Positions 42,659 through 54,107 of a stretch of 64,000 nucleotides of DNA are shown in pieces (the stretch's first letter is position 1; each line of letters opens with the position of its first letter). The position numbers and the translations under genes are program-made. A model generated the notes under the pieces. It had not been told where the DNA came from, made no database searches, and saw only the letters and a list, made by a program, of their open reading frames with translations. Source of the stretch: Comamonas koreensis (GTDB lineage Bacteria > Pseudomonadota > Gammaproteobacteria > Burkholderiales > Burkholderiaceae_C); the NCBI RefSeq assembly GCF_021026195.1, contig NZ_JAJNCT010000009.1, forward strand, positions 186,001 to 250,000, given 5' to 3'.

Positions 42659-43483
42659 TTATTGCTTGTCGCCGATCTTGAAGTTGCGCACCAGCGGCGT
42701 CGCGCTTTGCGGCCCGAACCAGGTGTCGTAAATCTTGCCGGCCTGGCCGCTGGCCTCCAGCTCCTTCAGCGCGGTGTTGACGAAGTCGGTCAGCGCCGCC
42801 TCTCCCTTCGGAATGCCCACGCCAATGTAGTCACTGGAGATCGTGAACGCCGGCACCTCCCACTTGTCGCGCTCCTGCTTGTCCTTGATGGTGGCCAGCA
42901 GGCCGACCAGCTTGGGGCCGTCTTGCGAGATGGCCTGCACATTGCCATTGCGCAGCGCGGTGAACGCAAACGGGGTGTCGTCATAGGCCACCAAGGTGGC
43001 CTGCGGGTGCTTCTCGCGCAGCACGATCTCGTTGGTGGTGCCCTTGTCCACGCCGATGCGCAACTGGTTCAGCTGCTCGGGCGAGGTCAGCGTGCCCTTG
43101 GCGGCAATGAACTGGGTGCCCGAGGCAAAGTAGGGAACGCTGAAGCCCACCTGCTTGGCACGCTCGTCGGTGATCGTGAAATTGGCCAGCACCAGATCGA
43201 CCTTGTTCGACAGCAGCAGCGGCACGCGGTTGGCCGGGTTGGTCGGCACCAGCTGCAGCTTGACCCCCAGGCGCTGCGCAAAGGCCTGCGCATAGTCCAC
43301 ATCCAGGCCCACGATCTTGCGGGTCTTGGGATCGACAAAACCAAACGGTGGATTGGCATCAAAGGCTGCCACGCGCAGCACCCCTGCCTGCTTGATGTCC
43401 TGCAGGCGATCCGCCCACACCGCCCCCGATGCCAGTGCCGCCACTGCAGCGGTCGCCACCATCGTCCATACCTTGTTTTTCAT
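42659..43483 (-). CDS. Periplasmic amino acid-binding protein of ABC importer
   Basis: A 274-residue solute-binding protein of family 3. The signal peptide is MKNKVWTMVATAAVAALASG with cleavage near VWA-D. Then come LRVAAFDANPPFGFVD, GLDVDYAQAFAQRLG, DLVLANFTITDERAKQVGFS and GTTNEIVLREKHP, which contact the amino acid; Asp or Glu are plausible ligands. ATG 43483 starts the signal peptide. It heads a three-gene operon with two permeases. Confidence 0.93.
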   Translation of the reverse strand: MKNKVWTMVATAAVAALASGAVWADRLQDIKQAGVLRVAAFDANPPFGFVDPKTRKIVGLDVDYAQAFAQRLGVKLQLVPTNPANRVPLLLSNKVDLVLANFTITDERAKQVGFSVPYFASGTQFIAAKGTLTSPEQLNQLRIGVDKGTTNEIVLREKHPQATLVAYDDTPFAFTALRNGNVQAISQDGPKLVGLLATIKDKQERDKWEVPAFTISSDYIGVGIPKGEAALTDFVNTALKELEASGQAGKIYDTWFGPQSATPLVRNFKIGDKQ

Positions 43484-43721
43484 AGCTATGCTTTCTGAGA
43501 TCCCAGACCAGGGCACCATGCCCTTGCCAGCGAAACCTTGACTGAGGCCCAGTGTAGAAATGCATAGCGTCGTCAGGCAACGACGATTTAATTCAATCGA
43601 TATGTAGATTTCGCATGTAGCGATCGACGACAAAGCAAGCCATCCCGAACCGTTTATAAGCAGGGAAGCGCGGCGGACCCCCGGTCTGCGCCTTCCACCC
43701 GATTAGCCACCAGCCACTGCC

Positions 43722-44327
43722 ATGGACCGTAAAACGATTACCAGCGAACTGCGTGCGCAGTTCTTTCCGCTGCTGCAGGCCGCCGGCTTTGTGCGCCAAG
43801 GCGATATCGCCCGGCGTGTGCTGGACGGTGGCGTGGTGCACATCTTAGAGATCCAGCACCGCCCGCGCAGCGCGGTGTTCCAGGTCAACCTGGGGGCCCA
43901 TCTGTTGGCGCTGGGCGATGTGGCTGGCGGCACCCTGCCCGCGCCGCAAACCATGCGCGACCATGACTGCGCCTGGCGCGGCTCGGTCATCGCCGGCTTT
44001 CGCAACGCCACAGACGCCGAGTTGGCCTACGGCGCCAGCGCACAGGATGCGGCCGAATCGGTGGCCTTTCTGGTGTCGGAATGGCAGCGGCAATCCCAGG
44101 CCTTTTTTGCGCCCTTCAACGACTACCCCGCATCGTTTTTAGCCGCCGCCCGGCAGGCCGCGCAGGACGCGGAGCGGCACCCCGCCCACCTGCTCACCTG
44201 GGCCCGGGTGGCCACCCTATTGGGTGAGGTTGCACTGGCTCAGTCCATCGCCCAGGCAGCGCTGCCCCGGGTGCCGGAGCGCGCTACTTCGCTGCGTGCG
44301 CATCTGGAGGCGGTTCTGGCGGGTTAA
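43722..44327 (+). CDS. DUF4304-like protein
   Basis: A 201-residue cytoplasmic protein. The N-terminal 130 residues resemble DUF4304 (LRAQFFPLLQAAGFVRQGDIARRV, then VVHILEIQHRPRSAVFQVNLG). A helical C-terminus follows. DUF4304 proteins are often found in polymorphic-toxin immunity gene arrays, but no toxin gene is seen here. It stands alone, 238 bp from the divergent ABC operon, a gap in which I see no clear signal. Confidence 0.7.
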   Translation: MDRKTITSELRAQFFPLLQAAGFVRQGDIARRVLDGGVVHILEIQHRPRSAVFQVNLGAHLLALGDVAGGTLPAPQTMRDHDCAWRGSVIAGFRNATDAELAYGASAQDAAESVAFLVSEWQRQSQAFFAPFNDYPASFLAAARQAAQDAERHPAHLLTWARVATLLGEVALAQSIAQAALPRVPERATSLRAHLEAVLAG

Positions 44328-44365
44328 GGGTTGGAATAGACGCCGAGCAGCTCGTCAACCGCGCT

Positions 44366-44635
44366 TTACCAATCATCCAGTGACCGGAGTTCAGAGCCGG
44401 CATAGTCGCGCGGTTCCGGGTGTGACCGCAGTACCAGGTCGACGCCCAGAACGCTCAGGAGTTTCATCAAGCGCTCAGCGCTGACCGCCTGGGGATTGCG
44501 TTCCATCGCAGAGACCGTCTGCTGGGTCACCCCCATGCGCATGGCCACATCTGCCTGGGTGAGCTTCGCCGCCTTGCGAAAAGCGCTCAGAAATATCGGT
44601 AGTTGGCGGCTGGTTTGGACGATAAATTCATCCAT
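44366..44635 (-). CDS. HipB-like XRE-family regulator, toxin gene absent
   Basis: An 89-residue protein with a Cro/CI-type helix-turn-helix (LTQADVAMRMGVTQQTVSAMERN, about residues 26-48) and a short tail, like HipB antitoxins. A GGGGAG site lies 9 bases before the ATG. HipB genes normally precede hipA, but only the 38-bp gap and the convergent DUF4304 gene follow here, so the toxin is missing or the protein acts as a lone regulator. A 12-bp inverted repeat upstream may be its operator. Confidence 0.82.
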   Translation of the reverse strand: MDEFIVQTSRQLPIFLSAFRKAAKLTQADVAMRMGVTQQTVSAMERNPQAVSAERLMKLLSVLGVDLVLRSHPEPRDYAGSELRSLDDW

Positions 44636-44686
44636 GCGTGCTCCCCATTCACAGTAACTCAGGAGCAGCTATTGTGAGGCCACAAC

Positions 44687-44746
44687 CCATAGGCTGTATT
44701 TCGCGAATACAAGTCTTGGTTTGTATTTCCGTTTTACAGCCTATGG
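44687..44746. promoter_or_regulatory. 12-bp inverted repeat before the XRE gene
   Basis: CCATAGGCTGTA (44687-44698) and TACAGCCTATGG (44735-44746) are perfect complements with a 36-base spacer. The spacer also holds TGTATT-TCGCG-AATACA, and the TGTATTT word occurs three times in all. The site lies 52 bp before the XRE ATG and 8 bp beyond the metH stop. Without a T-run, an operator is more likely than a terminator. Confidence 0.5.
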
Positions 44747-44753
44747 CTTGTAT

Positions 44754-47507
<2,754 letters not shown>

Positions 47508-47546
47508 GGGGCTCACCTGTAAAAACCAGAAAACAGAGACAGAACA

Positions 47547-47652
47547 GGTGAGCGCCGTTGATGCGGGCGATGCCGTGCATGCCCGTCCACCTGCCCCAAG
47601 CCTGACAGGCCTGCGATGGGGGTACCACCGGCCTGCTGCAGCGCTCCTTGGG
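47547..47652 (-). ncRNA. S-adenosylhomocysteine (SAH) riboswitch
   Basis: On the minus strand the leader begins CCCAAGGAGCGCTGCAGC and ends GGCGCTCACC, the hallmark ends of the SAH riboswitch. P1 pairs CCCAAG (47652-47647) with CTTGGG (47600-47595). P2 uses GCAGGCC with GGCCTGT. The pseudoknot pairs GAGCGC (47646-47641) with GCGCTC (47555-47550). It ends about 40 bases before the metH ATG. SAH binding should switch metH on, which helps clear homocysteine. Confidence 0.9.
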
Positions 47653-47880
47653 ACAAGGCCCCGCATTTTAAGCCAGGCGGGCTGCTAAAGCACAGGCAAG
47701 GGAACTTGTCCATAGCCATAAACACCACTCACCAAGGTTGGTTATAGCCTTATTTAATGAAACGATACTTTAGCTTTCACCCATATTGCAGCACTTTGCC
47801 GGCAAAAACCGCCAATCTATAGCTAACACCGGCTTTCTGTGTTCAACCAGGTCAAGGCCTGCTATTTGAGGAGAATTCCC

Positions 47881-49119
47881 TTGCATCTGAGTTTCAGTGC
47901 TTACTACACCCTGATCTTTGCCGTCCTCGTGCTCTTGCTGGGCAAGCTGCTGACGCGGCATATCCGCTTTCTGCGCGACTTCAACATCCCCGAGCCGGTC
48001 TCCGGCGGCTTGGTCGTTGCGGCCATCATCTTTGCGCTGCACCAGGCCACCGGCCTGACCCTGGCCTTTGCCACCGGCATGCAGACCACCTTCATGCTGG
48101 TGTTCTTCTCGTCGATCGGGCTGAGCGCCAACTTTGCCAAGCTGCGTGAGGGCGGCATGGGCCTGGTGGTGTTTCTGGGCGTGATCGTCGCCTTTATCTT
48201 TGTACAAAACGGCGTGGGCGTGGGCCTGGCCACCTTGCTGGGGCTGGACCCGCTGATTGGCCTGGTCGCAGGCTCGATCACCTTGCTGGGTGGCCATGGC
48301 ACCGCTGGCGCCTGGGGCTCGGTGCTGGAGAACCAATACGGCCTGAGCGGTGCCACCGCCTTGGGCATTGCCTGCGCCACCTTTGGCCTGGTCATTGGCG
48401 GCCTGCTCGGCGGCCCGTTGGCCAAGCGCCTGATCACCCGCCACCAGCTGGCCCAGCCACGCAGCCTGGCAGACGCGCAGACCGGCGCGCACAGCAGCGC
48501 CAGCGAAGGCACGGAGCCTGCCAACTTTGAAACGCCCAATACCGCCCCGCGCCTGATCACGGCCGAGGCGGCCATCGAAACCCTGGCGCTGTTTGCCGGT
48601 TGCCTGGCCTTTGCCGAGTTCATGACCAGCGCCACCCAGGGCACCAAGCTGCAGCTGCCCACCTTTGTCTGGGCGCTGGGCGGCGGCGTGGTGATCCGCA
48701 ATGTGCTCGACTATGGTTTTGGCTTCAAGGTGTTTGACCGCGCCATCGATGTGTTCGGCAACGCCGGCCTGTCGATCTACCTGGCCATTGCGCTGCTGTC
48801 GCTCAAGCTCTGGGAGCTGGCCGATCTGGCCGGGCCGCTGATGGTCATCCTGGCCGTGCAGACCGTGGCACTGGCGCTGTTTGCTGTCTTCATCACCTTC
48901 CGCACCATGGGCCGCAACTACGATGCTGCCGTGCTGGCCGCCGGCCACTGCGGCTTTGGCATGGGCGCCACGCCCACCGCTGTTGCCAACATGCAGGCCA
49001 TCACCAGCCAGTACGGGCCCTCGCACAAGGCCTTCTTGATCGTGCCGCTGGTGGGCGCGTTCTTTATCGACATCATCAACGCCTTTGTGCTGCAGCTGAT
49101 GATTGCCTGGATTCGCTAA
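47881..49119 (+). CDS. gltS: Sodium/glutamate symporter
   Basis: A 412-residue inner-membrane Na+/glutamate carrier of the ESS family. Two homologous halves are visible, with GGHGTAGAWG in the first and GHCGFGMGATPTAVANM in the second as re-entrant loop signatures. The start is most likely the TTG at 47881, because GAGGAG lies seven bases before it and the product then begins close to known GltS proteins. An upstream GTG at 47839 would add 14 residues. It is divergent from metH. Confidence 0.93.
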   Translation: MHLSFSAYYTLIFAVLVLLLGKLLTRHIRFLRDFNIPEPVSGGLVVAAIIFALHQATGLTLAFATGMQTTFMLVFFSSIGLSANFAKLREGGMGLVVFLGVIVAFIFVQNGVGVGLATLLGLDPLIGLVAGSITLLGGHGTAGAWGSVLENQYGLSGATALGIACATFGLVIGGLLGGPLAKRLITRHQLAQPRSLADAQTGAHSSASEGTEPANFETPNTAPRLITAEAAIETLALFAGCLAFAEFMTSATQGTKLQLPTFVWALGGGVVIRNVLDYGFGFKVFDRAIDVFGNAGLSIYLAIALLSLKLWELADLAGPLMVILAVQTVALALFAVFITFRTMGRNYDAAVLAAGHCGFGMGATPTAVANMQAITSQYGPSHKAFLIVPLVGAFFIDIINAFVLQLMIAWIR

Positions 49120-49136
49120 GACCGAGGTTCAATAGC

Positions 49137-49175
49137 AACGGGGCGTCGTGGTGACACGACGCCCCGTTGTGCTTT
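49137..49175 (+). terminator. Rho-independent terminator after gltS
   Basis: A 14-base perfect stem, AACGGGGCGTCGTG with CACGACGCCCCGTT, closes a GTGA loop and is followed by GTGCTTTT. It lies between gltS and the convergent PACE gene. Confidence 0.85.
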
Positions 49176-49185
49176 TATGGCTGGC

Positions 49186-49641
49186 TTACTGCGCCGATTG
49201 CGGCAGGCCAAACAGACGGTCAAACGACCAGTTGAACACAAAGGTGTAGACCAGGAAGAACAGCAGCAGGCCGATGTCCATCACCAGGGCTTCCCAGAGG
49301 CTGACGTCAAACCACCAGGCAAACAGCGGCACGAGCATGAAGACGAGGCCCCCTTCCATGCCCAGCGCATGCGCAATGCGGCGGCCCAGGCCACGCCCCC
49401 GGGTGGGTTGGCTGGCTTCCCAGCGCTCGAACAGATGGTTCCAGACCACATTCCACACAATCGCGATGGCCGACGATGCAGCGGCCACCACGCCCGAGTG
49501 CGCAGCACCCTGGCCCGACAAGGCAGACAGGCCTGCCGTGGCGGCCACAATCGCAATTGCCTCGTACAAGGCCACATAGACCACGCGCCGCATCGGCCCC
49601 TGCAGGGACCAGGGGCTGTTTTGTATTTTTTGAACTGACAT
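49186..49641 (-). CDS. PACE-family multidrug efflux transporter
   Basis: A 151-residue four-helix membrane protein made of two tandem bacterial-transmembrane-pair domains, as in AceI (chlorhexidine efflux). Motifs are RVVYVALYEAIAI, AIVWNVVWNHLFERWE in the first half and RIAHALGMEGGLVFMLVP, LVYTFVFNWSFDRLF in the second. A LysR gene is divergent at 49710, the standard arrangement for PACE genes and their regulator. Confidence 0.9.
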   Translation of the reverse strand: MSVQKIQNSPWSLQGPMRRVVYVALYEAIAIVAATAGLSALSGQGAAHSGVVAAASSAIAIVWNVVWNHLFERWEASQPTRGRGLGRRIAHALGMEGGLVFMLVPLFAWWFDVSLWEALVMDIGLLLFFLVYTFVFNWSFDRLFGLPQSAQ

Positions 49642-49709
49642 GGGGCGCTATCTTATGTGTCATGAACTGATAACATAAGTCAGAATCTTTCAGAAAAACT
49701 GATACATCA

Positions 49710-50759
49710 ATGCGCAGCGCTTTTGCCCCGTTCGACTCCGACACCATCCAGACCTTGCTGGCCGTGCTCGACCATGGCAGCTTTTCGGCCGCCGCCCGGG
49801 CGCTGGGCAAGGTGCCCTCGGCCGTCAGCATGCAGATCGCCCAGCTGGAGGCCGAGCTGCAGATGCCGCTGTTTGCCCGCGACGGCCGCGAGCCCAGGCC
49901 GCTGCCCGCCGCGCTGGCACTGGAGCCGCAGGCACGCTTGCTGGCCGCGCAGCTGCAGCAGCTCAATGCCCATGCGCTGGCGCTGGAGCAAGGGCTGGAG
50001 TCGCGGCTGACCTTGGCCATCGCGCCCGAGCTGCTGTCGGCCCCCTGGGCAGCGCCGCTGGCCGCCTTGGCGCAAGAGTACCCACAGCTGGCTGTCGAAG
50101 TGCTTACCGCCCCCCAGGCCGATGCGCTGGCCATGCTGCACAGCGGCCGCGCGCAGCTGGCGCTGGTGTTTGAGCGGCCCAGCCTTGATGGCCGCGAAGG
50201 TTTTCAGGAAGTGGCGACCGAGACCCTGCTGGCGGTGATCGCCCCCAGCCACCCGCTGATGCAGGCGCTGCACCAGGTGCCACTGCAGGGCGAGCCGGCC
50301 CGGCCCCAGCTGCGCGAACACCACCTGACCAACACCCGGCAGATCATCGTTGCCAGCCGCGACTGGACGCTGGACCATGAGCGCCTGGTCTATGCCCGCG
50401 ATGTCTGGCGCACCGACAACCATGTGGCCGCCTTGCAGATGGTCAGCGCCGGCATTGGCTGGGGCTGGCTGCCCCAGCCGCTGGTGGCACCGCTGCTGCA
50501 GTCGGGCGCGCTGGTGGCAATGGAGTTTGCCAACCTCAGCAATGGCGCCCAGCTCTATGTGGATGTGGTCTGGTCCAAGGAGCACCCGATGGGCCTGGCC
50601 GCCAAGCGCTTTGTGGCGCTGGTGCAGACCGCTGCTTCGCCAACCCTTAAGTGCCCTGCGCCTGCTGCGGTGCAGCCGGGGCGGGCGGCAGATCGCGCAC
50701 ATGGATGTCCATCTGCGGGAAAGCCACCGCAATGCCCGCCGCCTTCAGGCGCGCATTGA
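49710..50759 (+). CDS. LysR-family regulator, probably of the PACE gene
   Basis: A 349-residue regulator with the winged helix at 10-70 (TLLAVLDHGSFSAAARAL, VPSAVSMQIAQLEAELQ) and a co-inducer domain. The conserved part ends near residue 312. The last 37 residues (from about CPAPAAVQPG) are encoded inside the 3' end of the convergent channel gene and look like read-through into it: the two genes overlap tail to tail by 113 bp. It is divergent from the PACE gene by 68 bp, so it likely controls it. Confidence 0.87.
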   Translation: MRSAFAPFDSDTIQTLLAVLDHGSFSAAARALGKVPSAVSMQIAQLEAELQMPLFARDGREPRPLPAALALEPQARLLAAQLQQLNAHALALEQGLESRLTLAIAPELLSAPWAAPLAALAQEYPQLAVEVLTAPQADALAMLHSGRAQLALVFERPSLDGREGFQEVATETLLAVIAPSHPLMQALHQVPLQGEPARPQLREHHLTNTRQIIVASRDWTLDHERLVYARDVWRTDNHVAALQMVSAGIGWGWLPQPLVAPLLQSGALVAMEFANLSNGAQLYVDVVWSKEHPMGLAAKRFVALVQTAASPTLKCPAPAAVQPGRAADRAHGCPSAGKPPQCPPPSGAH

Positions 50760-53700
50760 TGCTGCGGTTGAGGTCGTTGCGCACCGGCAGGCGGTCGTCC
50801 ACCGCACCCACATAGACGCGCAGCTCGAACTTCTGGCCCTGGCCTTCGAGCGCCATGAACCAGCAGTTGGCCTCGGGCTCGCGCAGCACCTTGGGGTGCT
50901 CGGCCGCTATGGCCAACAGCATGCGCTGCACCTCGGACGGGTCGCTGCCGTGAGCGACCGAGACATCGATGATCAGGCGCGTCACATCATCGCTCAAGGT
51001 CCAGTTCGTCACCTGGCCGGTGATGAAGGTCTTGTTCGGGATGACGATTTCCTGGTTGTCAAAGTCCAGCACCGTGGTTGCACGGGTGCGGATGCGGGTG
51101 ACGGTGCCGGTGTGCTGGTTGATGGTGATCACATCGCCAACCCGGAAGGGCCGCTCCACCAGCAGAATAAGCCCCGAGACAAAGTTGGCAAAAATCTCCT
51201 GCAGACCAAAACCCAGACCCACGGTCAACGCGGCAGCCATCCACTGCAGCTGGCTCCAGCGCAGCCCCAGCAGGGACAGCGCACTCACCGTGCCGGCGAT
51301 GGTGATGCCGTAGCGCGCCAAGGTCGCCATCGTGTAGCGGTCCGAGCTGCTGACCCGGCGGGTGCTGGAGAACACCACCTCGACCAGGCCCGGCAGGTTG
51401 CGCGTCAGGCTGAAGGTCATCAGCAGAATCAGCGCGCCGATCAGCAGGTCCATCAGGCTCACCGGTGCGGGGCGGGCAATGCCGCTGGCCTCCGTATTGG
51501 TGGTGTACCAGAGCACCACGCCTTCAAAGCGCAGCAGCGCCGGCAGCACTGGCGACCAGGCGTAGACCAGGCTCAGCGCCACCAGCACCCGCTGCAGCAG
51601 GCCCAGCAGGCGGTGCGCCTGGGTGCTCACCGTCACCAGCGCCATCTGGCTTTGCTCATCGGTGGCATTGTTGCTGGCCGTGGGGGCGGTTCCGCCGCCA
51701 GCGGCGGCGTCGGCAGCCGCTGCGGCATTGGCCGCCTGGCGCTGCAGCGCAGCTGCACGCAGGCGGTTCAGCGCCAGCCGGCGCTCGCCCAGCAGCAGCC
51801 AGCGCCGCAGCAGGCTGACCAGCACCTCCGCCGCTGCCAGGAACACAAAGCTGCTCAGCAGCGCCTGGATCACCTCAGTGGCGGTGTAAACATAGCCCAG
51901 CCCGATGCCTACCAGGGTCACGGCCAGCACCAGCATGACTGCCACGCTCACCACCTGGCTCCAGCGCAGGCCCGGGCGCTGCTTGCCCAGGCTTTGGCGC
52001 AGGTAGCGGAAGGCCATCCAGGCCAGGCCCAGGGTCAGCACCAGCAGGCACATGCGGCCCCAGGTACTGATGGCTGTGTCGTCGTGGCTGAAAAAGGCCA
52101 GGCCGCCCAGCAGATCGATGGGCACGATCAGCCAGGTGGCGCGCAGCACCATCTGGCGCAGCACCTGCACGCGCTCGCGCGGCCAGCCAAAGTGCGCCAC
52201 CGCCAGCCCGCAGGGGCGGAACAGCACGTTCAGCAGGGTCACGACAAACACAAAGGCACTCAGCTGCTCCAGCGCCTGGCCCAGCGGCTCCAGCGCCACC
52301 GGCGCCGCCGCCGATTGCAGCAAGGTGCCCAGCGCGGCGGTCGCAAAACTCCAGGGCAGTGCATAGAGCAGGCTCCAGCCCAGCGCCAGCAAGGTCAGAC
52401 CAAAGTGGTCCTGCGAGAAGTTGTCGACCTGCGTGGCAATCGCCTGCAGTTTTTGCAAGGCATAGCGGCGCAGGCCCAGCAGCACTGCCACACCCGCAAC
52501 GATGCCGGCATAGATCCAGAGGTTGCGCAAAATACTGGCGCCCAGCGCCCGCGCGGTGTTCCAGGGCGATGCACTGGCGCCCTGCTCCAGGCCAGCGCCG
52601 TCCGAGCTGCGCAGCACCGAGCGCCACTCATCCAGCCAGGCGCCGCCCATGGGCAGGTGGCTGGGGAACCACAGCAATTCCTTGTCCATCACCTGGCGCA
52701 GCGCGTTGCCGCTGGTCAAGGTCGATTGCAGCGCCGCATCGGTCTGCTCCAGCACGGCAATGCGCCGCAGCAGCAAGGGCTGGAGCTGGTCGATCAGCGC
52801 CGCCTGCTTGGTCCACAGCGCCGTGCTTTGGGCACTGCCACGCGTGGTCATGCCAGCGTTGCCCCCCACGGCAGCTGTGCCGTTGAGGCTGAAGCGCCGC
52901 TCGCTGGCGTTGAACAGCGCCAGCCGCAGCTCGGCGAGCTGCCGCAACGTGGCCTTGCGGCGCGACTGGATGGTGTTGACCGTGGGCAGCGCCACGCGCT
53001 GCTTCCACAGCCACTGGCCCACCGATGCACTGCCGCCCAGGCGCAGACGCGCCTGCGTATCGCGCAGCGCCGAGGCCAGCTGGCTTTGGCGGTATTCGTC
53101 GCTGGCCAGGTCCTGGCGTTCTCTCACCAATCGGTCGTTGTGCGCCAGTATCTGCGCGGCCAGCACGCTGTTTTGCTGCGCCAGCTCGCGCACCGCAGCG
53201 GGCGCCTCGGCCGTCTCATTCTCGGCGGCCTGGGTTTGCTGTACTTGCTGCTCCAGCTGCTGGCGGGCACGGTCGGCAATACGCTGGTTCAGCCAGGCCA
53301 CGCGCGGTGTGCGCTCCAGCAGCTCGCGGCGCTGGGTCTGCAGTTGCACATCTAGCTGGCGCTGGCGGGTCTCGATGGTCGATTGCTCTTCCTGGCGCAG
53401 CGCCAGCTCCTGCGTGGCGCGGCGGTGCTCGGCGCTACGGCGCTGCTGGCGCGCCTGGGTCAATGCCTTGGATTCTCCCGGCTCGGCCGTCACCGGCGCT
53501 GCTGTTTCCTGCACGCGCTGCTGGAGGCTGGCCAAATCGCTGCGGCCATTGCCGGGCTGGGCCACCAGGTTGGCCTGCTCGGCCGCCGATTTCTCGATGC
53601 CAGCCTTGAGCGCGGCAATCGCTTCGCGCTCGTCGGTGAGCAGCTTTTCCAGCACTTCCTGGCTGGCATTGGCGGGCACGCGCTCTTCCCAGCGCGCCTG

Positions 53701-54033
53701 TATCTGCCCCAGATCCTGGTCGCTGAGCGGCGCGGGCGCCGTGCCCGCTGGTGTCTGCACCCGGCTGCGCAGGCGCTCGAGCGACTGCGCCAGCGCATCG
53801 GCCTCCTGCTCGGCGGTGGCGGTGGCCTCGCGCTGCGCCTGGATGGCGCGCTCTTCATCGCTGCTACTGCTGCTGGAGGAACTGCCTCCCAAGCCTGCGA
53901 GCGACGTCAGTGACTGTGCGGCTGCCCCTGGCGCCAGGGACAGCAGGCAGGCACACAGCAGCAGCCACAGGGCGAGCAGCCACCAGCGTGGCAAGCCCCG
54001 GTGGACAGAAAAGGAGAGGGGGGAGGCGCGCAT
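50647..54033 (-). CDS. Large MscS-type mechanosensitive channel (MscK/YbiO-like)
   Basis: A 1128-residue inner-membrane protein. It has a signal peptide (about 1-41, ending PGAAAQS), a serine run (SSSSSSSS) near residue 52, a long periplasmic coiled-coil-rich region (about 60-370), some eleven membrane helices (about 480-930) and a C-terminal MscS domain with HTGTVTRIRTRATTVLDFDN and IPNKTFITGQVTNWTLSDD (about 970-1015). Such channels open under membrane tension to release solutes. I prefer ATG 54033, which begins the signal peptide. It follows the AAA gene by 74 bp on the same strand and may be the last gene of the membrane-stress operon. Confidence 0.9.
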   Translation of the reverse strand: MRASPLSFSVHRGLPRWWLLALWLLLCACLLSLAPGAAAQSLTSLAGLGGSSSSSSSSDEERAIQAQREATATAEQEADALAQSLERLRSRVQTPAGTAPAPLSDQDLGQIQARWEERVPANASQEVLEKLLTDEREAIAALKAGIEKSAAEQANLVAQPGNGRSDLASLQQRVQETAAPVTAEPGESKALTQARQQRRSAEHRRATQELALRQEEQSTIETRQRQLDVQLQTQRRELLERTPRVAWLNQRIADRARQQLEQQVQQTQAAENETAEAPAAVRELAQQNSVLAAQILAHNDRLVRERQDLASDEYRQSQLASALRDTQARLRLGGSASVGQWLWKQRVALPTVNTIQSRRKATLRQLAELRLALFNASERRFSLNGTAAVGGNAGMTTRGSAQSTALWTKQAALIDQLQPLLLRRIAVLEQTDAALQSTLTSGNALRQVMDKELLWFPSHLPMGGAWLDEWRSVLRSSDGAGLEQGASASPWNTARALGASILRNLWIYAGIVAGVAVLLGLRRYALQKLQAIATQVDNFSQDHFGLTLLALGWSLLYALPWSFATAALGTLLQSAAAPVALEPLGQALEQLSAFVFVVTLLNVLFRPCGLAVAHFGWPRERVQVLRQMVLRATWLIVPIDLLGGLAFFSHDDTAISTWGRMCLLVLTLGLAWMAFRYLRQSLGKQRPGLRWSQVVSVAVMLVLAVTLVGIGLGYVYTATEVIQALLSSFVFLAAAEVLVSLLRRWLLLGERRLALNRLRAAALQRQAANAAAAADAAAGGGTAPTASNNATDEQSQMALVTVSTQAHRLLGLLQRVLVALSLVYAWSPVLPALLRFEGVVLWYTTNTEASGIARPAPVSLMDLLIGALILLMTFSLTRNLPGLVEVVFSSTRRVSSSDRYTMATLARYGITIAGTVSALSLLGLRWSQLQWMAAALTVGLGFGLQEIFANFVSGLILLVERPFRVGDVITINQHTGTVTRIRTRATTVLDFDNQEIVIPNKTFITGQVTNWTLSDDVTRLIIDVSVAHGSDPSEVQRMLLAIAAEHPKVLREPEANCWFMALEGQGQKFELRVYVGAVDDRLPVRNDLNRSINARLKAAGIAVAFPQMDIHVRDLPPAPAAPQQAQGT

Positions 54034-54107
54034 CGGCACAGTGTATCGGTATGCGCCCTGCCCCATGGCTAGGACAAAGGCGCTGCTTGCACCTGATAAC
54101 AAAGCTT

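Noticed and set aside
44687..44746. The 12-bp inverted repeat as a metH terminator
   Set aside because: The spacer is 36 bases and no T-run follows on the metH strand, so an operator fits better.
53840..53890. The serine run in the MscS-type protein as a frameshift or assembly error
   Set aside because: The frame is kept on both sides and the run follows the signal peptide as a plausible linker.
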